A stretch of DNA of 58,945 nt from Branchiostoma floridae (taxonomy: Eukaryota; Chordata; Leptocardii; Amphioxiformes; Branchiostomatidae): assembly GCF_000003815.2 (NCBI RefSeq), contig NC_049996.1, forward strand, positions 100,294 through 159,238, written 5' to 3'. Positions within the stretch are counted from its first letter, which is position 1. Each line of letters opens with the position of its first letter. Position numbers and translations under genes: made by a program. Positions 12,356 through 23,900 of this stretch are shown one piece after another. A model generated the notes under the pieces. That model had not been told where the DNA came from and did not search any database. It saw only the letters and a list, made by a program, of their open reading frames with translations.

Positions 12356-12863
12356 TTTTTATTCAACATAAAAGCAGATAGGACAAAGTGGCACTGCACT
12401 CAAGTTAAGAGACTTATTTTAACAGTGCCACTTAACATGCATATAGATAAATGAGTACAGGTATAAGAACATTAAAAACAATACTTGAACAAACTAAACG
12501 ACTAACGTCGTGTGTGCCCCAAACACCCCTACCCACCCCACGTACAAAGTAGACAATTCAATAATATATAAATGTAGTAAATTCTACACATGGAATATAA
12601 CAGTATGACTAGAAACGTTGAGTAAGATCAATGAACTTTTGAGTGAATAACATAAGCTTGGAATTAATTTCAGCATTGAATGTAGGCGAACCTCTAAGGA
12701 CTATAGAAAGTTTCAGATTGTCGGAAATGGTATCAAAATCAAACAAGTGGCCAGTTAAATTAGATTTATTGTTGCGAAAAGCCGTTCTATGTTTATCAAA
12801 CAAAGGGCAATCGAATAAATAGTGATAAATAGTTTCGGATTGGCACCCAAAGGCGCAGGATGG
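12356..12863 (-). mobile_element. 5'-truncated LINE with 12-bp target-site duplication
   Basis: A minus-strand insert flanked by direct repeats AAAGAAGTGAAC (plus-strand gttcacttcttt at 12344-12355 and 12864-12875). It carries only the C-terminal end of the LINE reverse-transcriptase ORF (12609-12869 region), with a Cys-x3-Cys then His-Tyr-x3-Asp-Cys-Pro-x-Phe zinc-finger-like motif seen at the tail of many animal LINE ORFs. A 3' UTR and AATAAA/A-rich end follow. It is dead, being severely 5' truncated. Confidence 0.85.
12609..12863 (-). pseudogene. LINE ORF2 C-terminal fragment
   Basis: About 85 codons: Cys-x-Phe-x-Cys followed by Glu-Thr-x2-His-Tyr and Asp-Cys-Pro, then a helical tail rich in Leu and Phe, stop at 12609. 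No reverse-transcriptase core is present. It lies entirely inside the truncated insert at 12356-12863. Confidence 0.8.
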
Positions 12864-13559
12864 GTTCACTTCTTTAATACAGGAACGAGTGCCTTGCTAG
12901 TTGTGATCCCATGTTTCGTCACTTCAAATCTTGTTATAGTGTTTATAGTGTCTATTTTGAAATTTTAACCATCTTGCTTTTTTTTTACCCGATGCATCTT
13001 TTTTTTTGCGCGCTATCTCATTATTTTCTTGCTGTGGCCTTACCGTTTTGTAATGATAAACCAGAATGTGGAAATATGTCCTTTGGGCATACAAAAAGAC
13101 ATACGACACCAAACGAGGTAATTTATTACTCTGACAGTAGATCTATCGGATAAGGCGTGTCAATCGTAACCATGCCTTATTTATCTCAGATGTTACAGTA
13201 CCCAGATGCCAAATTATTTCCAGTGCTTCAACTTCAAGACACATTCCGATTTGTGACAAAAAAACAATACTTTCAATTTCCGTGTCTATGGGAACCTCGT
13301 GATTTCATTCTTGCTAGTATAGGGAACAAACTCTTAAAACTGGTGATGTGAGTTCGGTTGCTGAACATTATTTGTTTTTGAAACAAGTGGGCGGCATTTT
13401 CATTATCGCGTAAACCGGGAGGTCTGTTTAAGATTTCACGGTGGTGGGCGGTGCTTATTTCTCTGCCTCATTTTCCCACAGAATTTGATGAAGTTCTATT
13501 TATGGCCCTTTATCTATTCTTCTGATTGTCCCTTGAGAACATTTACCCATCCACTAGTC

Positions 13560-13790
13560 ATCTTTAAAACACCTTCCCCTACACCAAGAAATAGCAGAAT
13601 AATAACCGCACACGTGACGCGTGGCACTTTCCGGCGTCCTTGTGCCAGAGAGTTGTCAATCACGTCGCCCTGTCATGTGCTAGACTTTGACTTTGTTTAA
13701 ATCGCAACAGGTACAATGTGCTAAACGTGTTATGTCATTGTTTTATCCGCACTCCAAATTACCTTCCGCCGCCTTTTCCAAGTGAGGCAT
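13560..13790. repeat. Inverted repeat arm 2 of a 2-kb foldback element
   Basis: Reverse complement of 11800-12030, including ctacaccaagaaatagcaga and gtcaatcacgtcgccctgtc. The 1.5 kb between the arms holds the truncated LINE and nothing else I recognise. Confidence 0.88.
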
Positions 13791-13794
13791 GACC

Positions 13795-14500
13795 ATGTTT
13801 GGAATGGGGGAGGGAAGGGTCTCGATTTCAAGTGACACGTACGCAGTACCTAATGGTCCGCCAGGCCTCGCTTATGGTAACGTTGATTTGATCAAGTGGG
13901 ACATAACCATGTTTGGAATGTATGGGGGGTGGAAGGGTGACGATGCTTCGATTTCAAGTGACACGTACCCAGTACCAGATGGTAACGTTGACTTGATCAA
14001 GTGGGGCATAACCATGTTGGCGTGAGAAGGGGTGTACGTACCGTAACGTTTAACGTCCCTGTTGAAATATCGTACACGTATTTTCGCTTGTTTAAAGTAC
14101 CCTTTTAGAAAACGTTATTTTGACACGGAAATTGTAAAGCTATGCAATAGGGGACGTATGGGCATCGTNNNNNNNNNNNNNNNNNNNNNNNNNNNNNNNN
14201 NNNNNNNNNNNNNNNNNNNNNNNNNNNNNNNNNNNNNNNNNNNNNNNNNNNNNNNNNNNNNNNNNNNNNNNNNNNNNNNNNNNNNNNNNNNNNNNNNNNN
14301 NNNNNNGCGAAAATACGTGTACGATGTTTCAACAGGGACGTTACGATATCGTAACGATAGCGTGCTACGCTCTCCCGCAATATGGCATATCATAGCAACA
14401 TTGAACCAAATATGTATGCTGTAACGTGACAAGTCATACGGTACGTACACCCCCTTCTCACTCCAACATAGTTATGCCCCACTTGATCAAATGTTCAAGA
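13795..14500. repeat. Foldback family copy with 138-N gap
   Basis: 13795-14030 is a direct copy of 10812-11045, followed by a palindrome related to 11020-11698 whose centre is lost in the gap 14169-14306. The right arm ends ccccacttgatcaaatgttca as at 11698. The gap position at the palindrome centre suggests it could not be cloned or assembled. Confidence 0.8.
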
Positions 14501-14504
14501 ACCT

Positions 14505-14510
14505 TTTATT
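14505..14510 (-). terminator. Possible polyadenylation signal AATAAA
   Basis: Minus-strand AATAAA about 215 nt after the stop at 14724. It sits just beside a foldback repeat copy, so it may belong to the repeat rather than the gene. Confidence 0.3.
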
Positions 14511-14723
14511 GTGGGAAGATGTACTATTTGTCTTCTGACCATGCACAAAACAACGTCTTTTAATCTGTGCTCAATTACACATTGAAGAGGGAAACGTCAT
14601 GCAGCTTCTTTCTGAGACTATATCTACTATTTGCATACCACAATTCCATCGACATTGCTGGCATATAGGAACTAGTAAGTCTTATTACGCATGCATATTG
14701 GAGTAGGGTTGCTCCATGTTCCG

Positions 14724-14980
14724 TCACCTTGGCGACGTAAATGATGCCATAGGTATCGTTCTGGCATGTACATTCAAGCGATCTTTTGCATGTTCCAGTA
14801 ATGTACCTGTGTTCCTGTAGTCGACACAGTCCGGACAGTCGCAGTGTACTGCAGTGTTGCCGCACCAGTTTTCGGCAGAGCAGCATGGGTAAATACCGCC
14901 AGGGTCGCATTCAGCAGGGTTACCGTCTTCAGCAGGGTAGCCCTCTCCGCACTGGCCGTCTTCACGCCACTTCGAAGGAA
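14724..14980 (-). CDS. Exon 29: hevein-like module 2, probable terminal exon
   Basis: It enters in phase 1 after gatag and encodes the same module as exon 24: Trp-Arg-Glu-Asp, Gln-Cys-Gly, Ala-Glu-Cys-Asp-Pro, Pro-Cys-Cys-Ser, Trp-Cys-Gly, His-Cys-Asp-Cys-x-x-Cys, Asp-Tyr-Arg. Two 3' ends are possible. A donor at 14806 (gtacat) would make a symmetric 1-1 exon of 174 nt leading to an unseen exon. Alternatively the frame runs on 27 residues to a TGA at 14726-14724, with a minus-strand AATAAA at 14510-14505. I favour the terminal reading because only repeats lie downstream. Confidence 0.65.
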
Positions 14981-17900
14981 CTATCAAGAAGAAATGCAGT
15001 AAGTAACGATTAGTCTTATTATCATCATCATCATTAGTCATATATGAACACGAAAAGGACAACCACAACTCCTTACAATTTTGCTTTCGTTCTCAGTTTA
15101 GTTCATTCGTTGTTCATCGTTCTCCACAGCAAATGATTTATCTGTACCCTGACAAATGTCAAGGGGTTGTGAAATTTGATAACTTAGTCAAGAAACTTAT
15201 ATTTTAGGCAGTTTGTCTGTGAATCCCTATTGCAATACTGTGCACGTTTGTAGGCTTGTTTATGGTCACATCTTAATGCGATATTTTGACACGAAAATTA
15301 TAAAGATAAATTAAGGGACGTTAGGAATCGTCCACTAGGCCAACTTTTGTCCTTCCATTTTTTTCGTGGTATAATTGAAGCATCGTAGATGCATTTACGT
15401 TTTGTTTCTATTATTCAAGGTACTTGTTTCATACGAAATGTTGACACGGAAATGATGCCATACGATGCCGTGTTAAAAATCGTCTGAATTGCGATATCGT
15501 ATGCCTGATAACGATAATTTAAGGTACGCCTTACAACGATATCTTTTACCCCCTTCCACTCACGGCGATGGCAAATTTGACCATCGCGGTGAGAGCGCGG
15601 TGGGATCGCCAAGGTCGCCGTGGGAGCGCCGTGAGAGCGCGGTGAGAGCGCCGGGAGTGCCATCGCGGCGAGAGCGCCGTCACCACGGCGATGGTATGGA
15701 GCCCTGCCATGCCATCGCGGCGAGAGCGCCGTCACCACGGCGATGGTATGGAGCCCTGCCATACCATCGCCGTGAGAGCGCCGAGGATGGCGATGCAACA
15801 ATGATCGCCGTAAGAGCGCCATGAGAGCGCCAAGAGAGCGCGGTGAGCGCCAATAGGGCTAAACAATGGTATATGATAGGCCCCATTCCACTAGGACGGC
15901 GATCTTACCGCGCTCTCGCTGCGCTCTCGCTGCGCTCTCAACTATAGTTCATGCAGTCTTTATTCTTGAGGAAGTATATTTTGATGAATTTTGTTGTCAA
16001 ATCATACTTTTGTGTCATGAATCACTTCCTATAATCAAAATCATGGGTAAAACAAATTGGACAACTACACATACGGTGCTTTATTCAGCGTTTCGAGTCA
16101 CAGGATTACTCCAGAATACATATAACATAAATTGACGAGAAAGGACTCGGAGAAATGTTCAAAATGTACAATGAATTAAATTGAGATAGAATAATCAAGA
16201 ACACAAAGGTTTACTATGTCTGATTTTTAAATGTTAACAGAATAACATTTTAGTTTTCATGTTCTTAACCTGTAGATTGAGATTATAGAAGACTTATTTT
16301 CAATAGATCAACTCGTTTCACTATTCTATAATTCACGATAATAACCTGGCATGATAATGATATTCATTTTGAACAAGTTACATGGCAAATTATTTTTAAA
16401 AAACAGCAAGTCAAGCGTATAGATAATCTTAGACTCACGCTGAACGACTCTACAGTGAGCAAAATTGGATTTGTTTACAGCCTTGATTTTATAATTTAAA
16501 ATTACGTAAGACGTAAAAGTATGACTTGAAATACAATGAAATACACAAAGGGTAAGAAATCTCGTTCTTTATCTCTGAAATTCGTTGAGTAATCTTTAAA
16601 GTTCTTGGCAGCCCATAAAAATTGCTGTCCTTTGAGTTTTCCGTAGCGCTGAGAGCGCGCTGGCGTCGCAGGAGAGATTCCACTAGAGCAGCTTTTTCTG
16701 CCATCGCGGCGCTCTCACGGCGATGGGGCAAGTTTGCCATCGCCGTGAGAGCGCGGTGAGAGCGCCGTCAAGTGGGATGGGGGCCTTAGCAAAGTGAAAT
16801 TTGGTGCATATAATGGAGTATAGCGATTTTGTTTATCCCGAGACGATGTCGTATACGTACAGCGATATCGTTTTATAAACCGGAAAATTCGTATATCGTA
16901 GACCCATTTTCGCTATTCTAAGGTACGTTTTAAAATACTATATTTTGACACGGATAACCATGTTAAGGTGGGTTTACACCTGCGTATATTTTCATGCCGC
17001 ATGAGTTCCGTTTTGACATTTTTCGACATGTTGACTGATTTCTTAGATACGCGGCCGCACGCACAAGTCGCACCTCTATCGCATCTCAATCGTCTTTAGA
17101 AAGTTTCACGTACGCAGGCAAACGAAAATATACGCCCAGTTCGCCTGATAGTTTTGGACATGCACAAAACTATCATTCGTACGCAGTTTGGTGCCCAAAA
17201 CGTTATGGATGCGCAATACAGTGGTCCCACGTCGGTCGATTGCGCTATGAAGACGCTACATGTTTGCGCTTTATACGCAGTAATACGCGGAAATCGCGGT
17301 ATTGCGAGTACATAGCGTTCTTACAGCGCAGACACAACGCACCATGAGCGACCGTATAACGAATGCACACATAGATCACGATTTAGTACCGTGCGTTCTG
17401 CTATCGCTTTGCGCATACTACGCGTACTGATAGCGTGATCGACGCACACTCCAGATTTGGAATAAATACGAAGGTGCATCTGACTCCAGACAAAAAAATA
17501 ATAATCTCAAGATGTATATAACTTTATTGCACAACAATTGTACGAGGTACAAAGTATGGCATCTACATAACTGCAGTGCTATAACTTAACTTAAGGCTTA
17601 TCTAACTAATACAGGAGTTGTAGTATGGGATAAGTTTCTTACAATCATTGGAGGCTTTTACAATCATTTGGGGAATTTCTAATGTCTAAACCTTCTTTGA
17701 TATATTTTCCTATATCTGCTATGCAGGGATTGTCACATGTCATTATGTATTTGAATTTGCACTTCAGGTTCATTTGGATAAATCCTTGTGTACAAAATGA
17801 CAGCCTTCTGTGTAGAAAATTGCGTATATCGGAATATTTGGGACATACAACCATAAAGTGATATTCGTCTTCTATTAGCTCTGGACAGAATGGACAAATC

Positions 17901-20900
17901 CTCTGGTCGATAGGGATTTTTTGGAATCTTCCGGTTTATGATGTCAGATCCAGGCCAGGACCGACGAATTTGTACCGGGGGCATGGAGAGATGGTCACAA
18001 CTTGCAGGATACCATGAATGCAGGACACTGGTCCCAACAGAGCCTCCAGGGACGGGAAGATGTAGAGGAACCTGCCCAAGCACTGGGTCAATTTGTGTGA
18101 CACACGTGCCATTTTGTGTAACAGATATTTGACTTAATTTGCTGATAATGGCACTTTTTTGTGTGTAGAACCACATGATATAAAGGTGCAATATAGAGCC
18201 ATATTACAACTTTGAAAGAGGGCGTAAGGTTTCATAATTGTTTGATTTACGTGTTTGATAAAGATCTTGAATACGTTTTGTTATGTGTATGGGTGTGATT
18301 TTTATAGTAGTTGAAATACTAAGATGATAGGGGAAATCATTAAGGACAAAGTGAAAACAAACACAATCTTAACAGTGCACATAACTTCTTAAGGTAAATG
18401 ATGGCCCACATTACTGTAAAAGCACAGTGTCACTGCTTCACTGCTTCGCAAATGAATAAAAAAAACCTCTTCACTGTTTACTTGTCAATGTTCTACTTGC
18501 ACTGCCTGTAAACAAAAGCATACGTAGTACAAAGGGTTCCTCTAACAAAAATACTCTATTGGCAATGCTCGCAAACAAAAGTATATGTAACAGAAACTGT
18601 TCCTCTGACACACCTGAAATGCGTTTGGAATGCAGTTAGCAACAGGTGCGTCAGGCATGCGGTCGGTAGACGTTGTGTGCGTCCGGAAAACGCCCAACAT
18701 ACGTACCCCATACGAATCTATTCGCAGTACGGAAAATTTTGTTGCGCATTTCAGTCGCAATCATACGCATCTCATGCGAAATGAAAACGCTGAAGTCGTA
18801 ATTCAAACGCCAGATGGGCTCGACGTACAATTTAATTTATTCCAAAAAAAATCCGAATGTTGGGCGTTCGGCGGAAATTTCATGCGGAAATCATGCGCAC
18901 TTGAAAATATACGCAGGTGTAAACCCACCTTTAGAGTGAGAAGGGGGTGTACGTACCGTATGACTTGTCACGTTACAGCATACATATTTGGTTCAATGTT
19001 GCTATGATATGCGATATTGCAGAAGATCGTAGCACGCTATCGATACGATATGGTTACGTACCTGTCGCAACATCGTACAAGTATTTTCGCTTGTTTACGG
19101 TACCCTTTTTCAAAACGTTATTTTGACACGGAAATTGTAAAGCTGTGCAAATGGGACGTATGGACATCGTTCAAAAGGTCCCTTAAGGCCTACCGAAACG
19201 ACGTTTCGTTCAAAGCATCGTAGACGTATTTATGTCTATTTTCGCTTCTTTCAGGTACCTTTTTCAATACGAAATTTTGACACGGATATGATGCCATACC
19301 CCCCATTCCAAACATGGTTATGTCCCACTTGATCAAATCAACGTTACCATAAGCGACGCCTGGCGGACCATTAGGTACTGCGTACGTGTCACTTGAAATC
19401 GAGACCCTTCCCTCCCCCATTCCAAACATGGTTATGTCCAACTTGGAACAGGCGGCGGAAGGTGATTTGGAGTGCGGATAAACAATGACATAACACGTCT
19501 AGCACATTGTACCTGTTGCGATTCAAACAAAGTCAAAGTCAAAGTCTAGCGCATGACAGGGCGACGTGATTGACAACTCTCTGTCACATGAAATAAACTT
19601 TCTATTATAAAGATTCTATCATACCATATATCTTTTGTTTAGAGTGATTCTGCCAAAGGTGATCGAAAAGAGAAGTTGAATATGTCTTACCATCCTGTAT
19701 CTCGCAGACGTAGCGGAATCGTAGGAGGCAGGTTGCACCTGCCCACTTGTCTCGTCGTTCCCCCTCTTTATCCCCGAAAACGATGTGCGCACAGTTGTAT
19801 CTGTTGTTCGGCTCCCCGGACGCCCAGCTCGTAAAACTGCCCAGTGCGGTGCCCCTGCCGTCTCTCCAGACACCCGCTGTCTTCTTCATACCAAGCCAAA
19901 ACTGAGCGTCCCTATATTGTTAAATGTAGAAGTGCATGACATCAGTTTGTTATTGCCTCTCTTCTTGCTAGTTCTGCAGACAACAATATTCATTCAACGT
20001 CTTTCGGACGCAGCAGCATCTTGTGCTGCAGTGCTATGTGAACCAGTCAGAATTGCCATGAGGAAAGTGACAGACGGTCACCGAAAAGTCGTTATGAATA
20101 AAGCAATATTTGTGTAAACGACTTTCTTTATTAAGTGACGTACCAAACTGATGAAACTGTTCACGAATTTACATTCAACTAACAGTGAGGCCCAAGCTCA
20201 TACAGTTGTCACCTTCAGCCCCGGTCACAAAGCACGTACGATTCCTTGCGATTCCTTGCGATGCGCGGTATAAGCGCAGTGCGTCGTAAGTCGGGGGAGA
20301 ATCGGAAGCAATGGATTAAATATATAAATATATAAAGCCGCGGTCACAAAGCGCGTAGTGCATCGTACGATGAGGTCAGAAGAGCGTACCTGCGTCAATC
20401 GCAGTAAATCATAGTAAATCGGGGAGCGTCCTATGACGAAAAATGGAGCTGGAATGGATTTTAAACATGTTCAAAGTTTCTCCATCGTCGTACGATTTTT
20501 ATTGCCCCCATAGCAGACTTCATTACGGTCATTTTTTTCTTTCTGATGACGTTAAAGTTTCATAAACTTATAGCATGTTGTGATAGTTTTAGTTTTCCCT
20601 GATATTGTCGATGTTGACGAAAAGGTCAATTATATCAGTCGCAACTGTTCACTGAAGCAACCAGAGAACATCGCGCCCGTAGAGGAGCCTGCCTTCAAGG
20701 CAAGATTTTTCACGTGGCAGAGTCGGTATCACGTACAGGTGATGAAGACAATTGTTTGATCACTACATGCATTTGGGTTCATAATCAGATTAGATCTCAG
20801 CTCTCGCCAGTCTTGGGTCAGATTACCATAACCGTAACCATGGGGACAACTCGAACAGAAAGGCAGGCTCTATGAATCGGAAATATATATGATATAATGC

Positions 20901-23900
20901 TTATGATACCATTTTTGAATGATGACATTTTTTGTTGAGAGCATATCATAATACATGTACGATCTTCGAAAAAGCCTGACTCGTAGAGTCGTCAAGCAGG
21001 CCAAGATAACCATACCAGTACTTGCGCTTGACTTGAACCTTTGCTTGTAATACTCATATTGCAGTGAAACAACCAGAGGGGCGAGTAAGAACAGAAAGAA
21101 ACAACACCCCGACTCCCGGGATTCGAACCCGCGCCAAACCCGGGCAGCCGGATCACAAATCGAACGTGCAAACCGTTCGGCCATAAAGGCTTAAGCCGTT
21201 AGGCGTCTTCGGTTTAGCAGTCCTTGAACACCACTGTTACACTACTCCCCCTTTTCTTTTCAAGATTCGTCCTCGAATCTCCGAGATCGACATCCCTGTG
21301 TGGCACATACTAGCCTGTTAATCACAGGGCCGGTGTGGGAACCAGTGAAACAACCAGAGGGGCGAGTAAGAACAGAAAGAAACAACACCCCGACTCCCGG
21401 GATTCGAACCCGCGCCAAACCCGGGCAGCCGGATCACAAATCGAACGTGCAAACCGTTCGGCCATAAGGGCTTAAGCCGTTAGGCGTCTTCGGTTTAGCA
21501 GTCCTTGAACACCACTGTTACACTACTCCCCCTTTTCTTTTCAGAGTAAAAGCTATGCGAGCATCCTTTAAACTTAAATCATTGCTAGCATCAAATCATA
21601 ATCCCTCAATATCTCTTGCCCTGGATTTATTTCAAAGCCTAGTCAAGCCGATCTTGCTCTACTGCGGGGAAATACTTGGAACAAACGCTCAAAACAAAGA
21701 GCTCATCCTAAAAGGAATTAAGGAATATCCGAATGAAAGTGTTAGGGATACAGTTTCAAACATCATTGCCCCGATACTGGGACCGGATGTAAATATACTT
21801 AAGGCTATCCGTGTTGGCAGGAAATATGATACATCATCTACCCGTCCTGTTCTTGTTCGATTTAAGAAGTATACTGACAAAATGAATATTACATATCAAT
21901 CAGACGCCCTGAGAAATCAGAACGTAACACTAGAGCAGCCTAATATTTCCTACGAGATTCCCGATCTAGAACATGTACTGCTTAACTACTGTAAGGTATT
22001 ACTTAGTGTTCCTAGAAGTTCTGTTAACGCTGCTGTACTGGGCGAGCTAGGTGTGTTTCCACTGTATATAGACACCCAGACACGACTGATTAAATATTGG
22101 CTTACATTACACAATATGTCTAATGATAGAATTGTTAAAAAAGCGTACGACACTGCTGTTGCTCAAGAACATGAATGGATTACACATGTACAAGATATGC
22201 TATGCAGACATGGTTTCCAAAATATTTGGCTAAACCCTAATGTCGATGCCAAATATTTTGGAAACATGTTCAAGGAACGCCTAAAGGACACATATCTTTC
22301 GAACTGGAGACAAAAGATAAGAAACTTTAGTAAACTGGCAACATATTCGAAAATTAAGACAACCTTTGCGCTAGAAAACTATCTTTTATCAATTCAAAAC
22401 AGATCATTCACTAATAGCATAACAAAACTAAGGATTGGAGCACATTGTTTAGAAATTGAAAAGGGTCGTCACAAAAATATACCATCCGAAAAGAGAATGT
22501 GTCCCATCTGCAAAGACAGTATTGAAGATGAATACCATTTCCTGATGATATGCCCTTGTTATGATGAAGAAAGGAAAAAGTTATTGACCATGTGTAACAA
22601 CAGAACAACACTACCTAATACAAGTAGAGAAATATTCAATGTAATTCTATCATGTCCCGACTCCATATCTGTCCACCTAGGCCAATATATATATAATGCT
22701 ATGCAAAAGAGAAGTCGTGCTTTAACAATGTAAAATACACTATGCCGCCTTATTTTCTATTATGTTAGATTAGAATATACTCATGTAGATAGTTCGTAGT
22801 TGCTAGTAATACATGTTACTTGCCATACATTGTACCTGATACAATCGTTGTGCAATAAACTTGACTTGACTTGACTATTGTCATGGTCTCTTTTAATTAA
22901 TTTTTACAGTGAAAGACATTATAGGAAGGTATTAAACAGCTAGGGCCACGTTTGGTTGGTTAAAGAAGCACGAACGCGTTCAGGTGGCTTTTCAGAAGAA
23001 ACACAAGTGAAAAATCGTACGACGCTGGAAAAAAGTTTGAACGCATCCGATGCTCTGCAATGGCTGATTTTGCTTACGATTTTGCTGCGATTCACTGCGC
23101 TCATCGTACGATATGCGGAATACTCCATCGCCATCGTACGCGCTTTGTGACCGGGGCTTTACCTGCTGACGCAGTTCTTTAGGAACACCAGGTTCCGTTG
23201 TTCCTCTTCGTCCCTTGGAATCGCAACGATGCCGCCTTGTCGTCTGCATTCTCCCTTTGCGCCCTCATACGCTGAGCTACTTTCAGGGACGGTGTACGTC
23301 TTACCACTGGGCAGTACGATTCGGTTGTCTTCCGGACAGATTCCTTCAAAGACAAGAGTTCGGAGACCTCATACCGTTTGTAATTTTGCTTTTGTTCTCA
23401 ATTTAGTTAATTCTTTGTTCATCGTTCTACACAGCAACTGATTTATTTATACCCTGACATATGTCAAGGGGTTGTGAAATTTGAAAACTTAGTCAAGAAA
23501 CTAATATTTATATTTCAGCCATACATAGTATGGTGAAATATATTGTATTCGTAATGTTTCTTCTTTCTTCTTCTTCTTCTTCTTTCTCCTGTCAAATCTT
23601 CAAAGTGATTCATCTCCGCCGTTCCTGGACCGAATGACCTGAAATTTGGCACAGGGGTAGAATGGGCCAATACCTTGATGCTTTTTCTCAGTTTTTTCAT
23701 ATCTGCCTCTAAAATGATTTTATTGAGATTTTTTGGTCAATTTTAGACCAAAACTGTATATTTTGGCCCCTGTACCCTGGTATTACAACCAAATGAGCTG
23801 AAATTTGACAGAGATGTGCCTTGATAATGCCCCCATATAAATTCGAGAACACTTTTGGTGTACAGTACAACAAAATGCTTACTTTTGCGATTTTTTGACC

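Larger units (their letters stand above)
21063..21544. repeat. Direct duplication of a 201-bp tRNA-like unit
   Basis: Copy 1 21063-21263 and copy 2 21344-21544 are nearly identical (offset 281). The only difference I noticed is aaaggc versus aagggc after the box A region. The linker 21264-21343 is unique. Confidence 0.92.
21062..22873 (+). mobile_element. LINE insert with duplicated tRNA-like 5' part
   Basis: Interrupts a Harbinger copy. The flanks show an atattg / attg duplication. Order: 201-bp unit, 80-bp linker, second 201-bp unit, RT-end ORF, 3' UTR with aataaa and a (ttgac)n tail. The pentanucleotide tail is typical of LINEs ending in short tandem repeats. Confidence 0.8.
20217..23158. 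mobile_element. Harbinger-like element split by a LINE insertion
   Basis: Termini AGCCCCGGTCACAAAG and the inverse, with flanks TTC (20214-20216) and TTA (23159-23161), one mismatch from a 3-bp duplication. The outer parts 20217-21060 and 22874-23158 sum to about 1.13 kb and match the 49-kb copy in reverse orientation. The middle is a LINE/tRNA-like insert. The right terminus abuts the splice donor of exon 27. Confidence 0.85.

Noticed and set aside
14575-14806. A further Cys-rich coding exon after the second hevein-like module (minus strand, frame with Thr-Cys-Lys ... Cys-Thr-Cys)
   Set aside because: It needs a frame shift relative to exon 29, has no acceptor, and part of it resembles the dispersed gccagaacgatacc repeat.
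15415-15824. Frames of 111-135 codons with Arg/His/Ala repeats on both strands
   Set aside because: They arise from GC-rich short repeats of a TIR element; both strands and several frames are open.
21112-21471. Functional tRNA genes
   Set aside because: Box A and B are present but the acceptor-stem halves do not pair and the copies are embedded in a retroelement, so they are tRNA-derived repeats.
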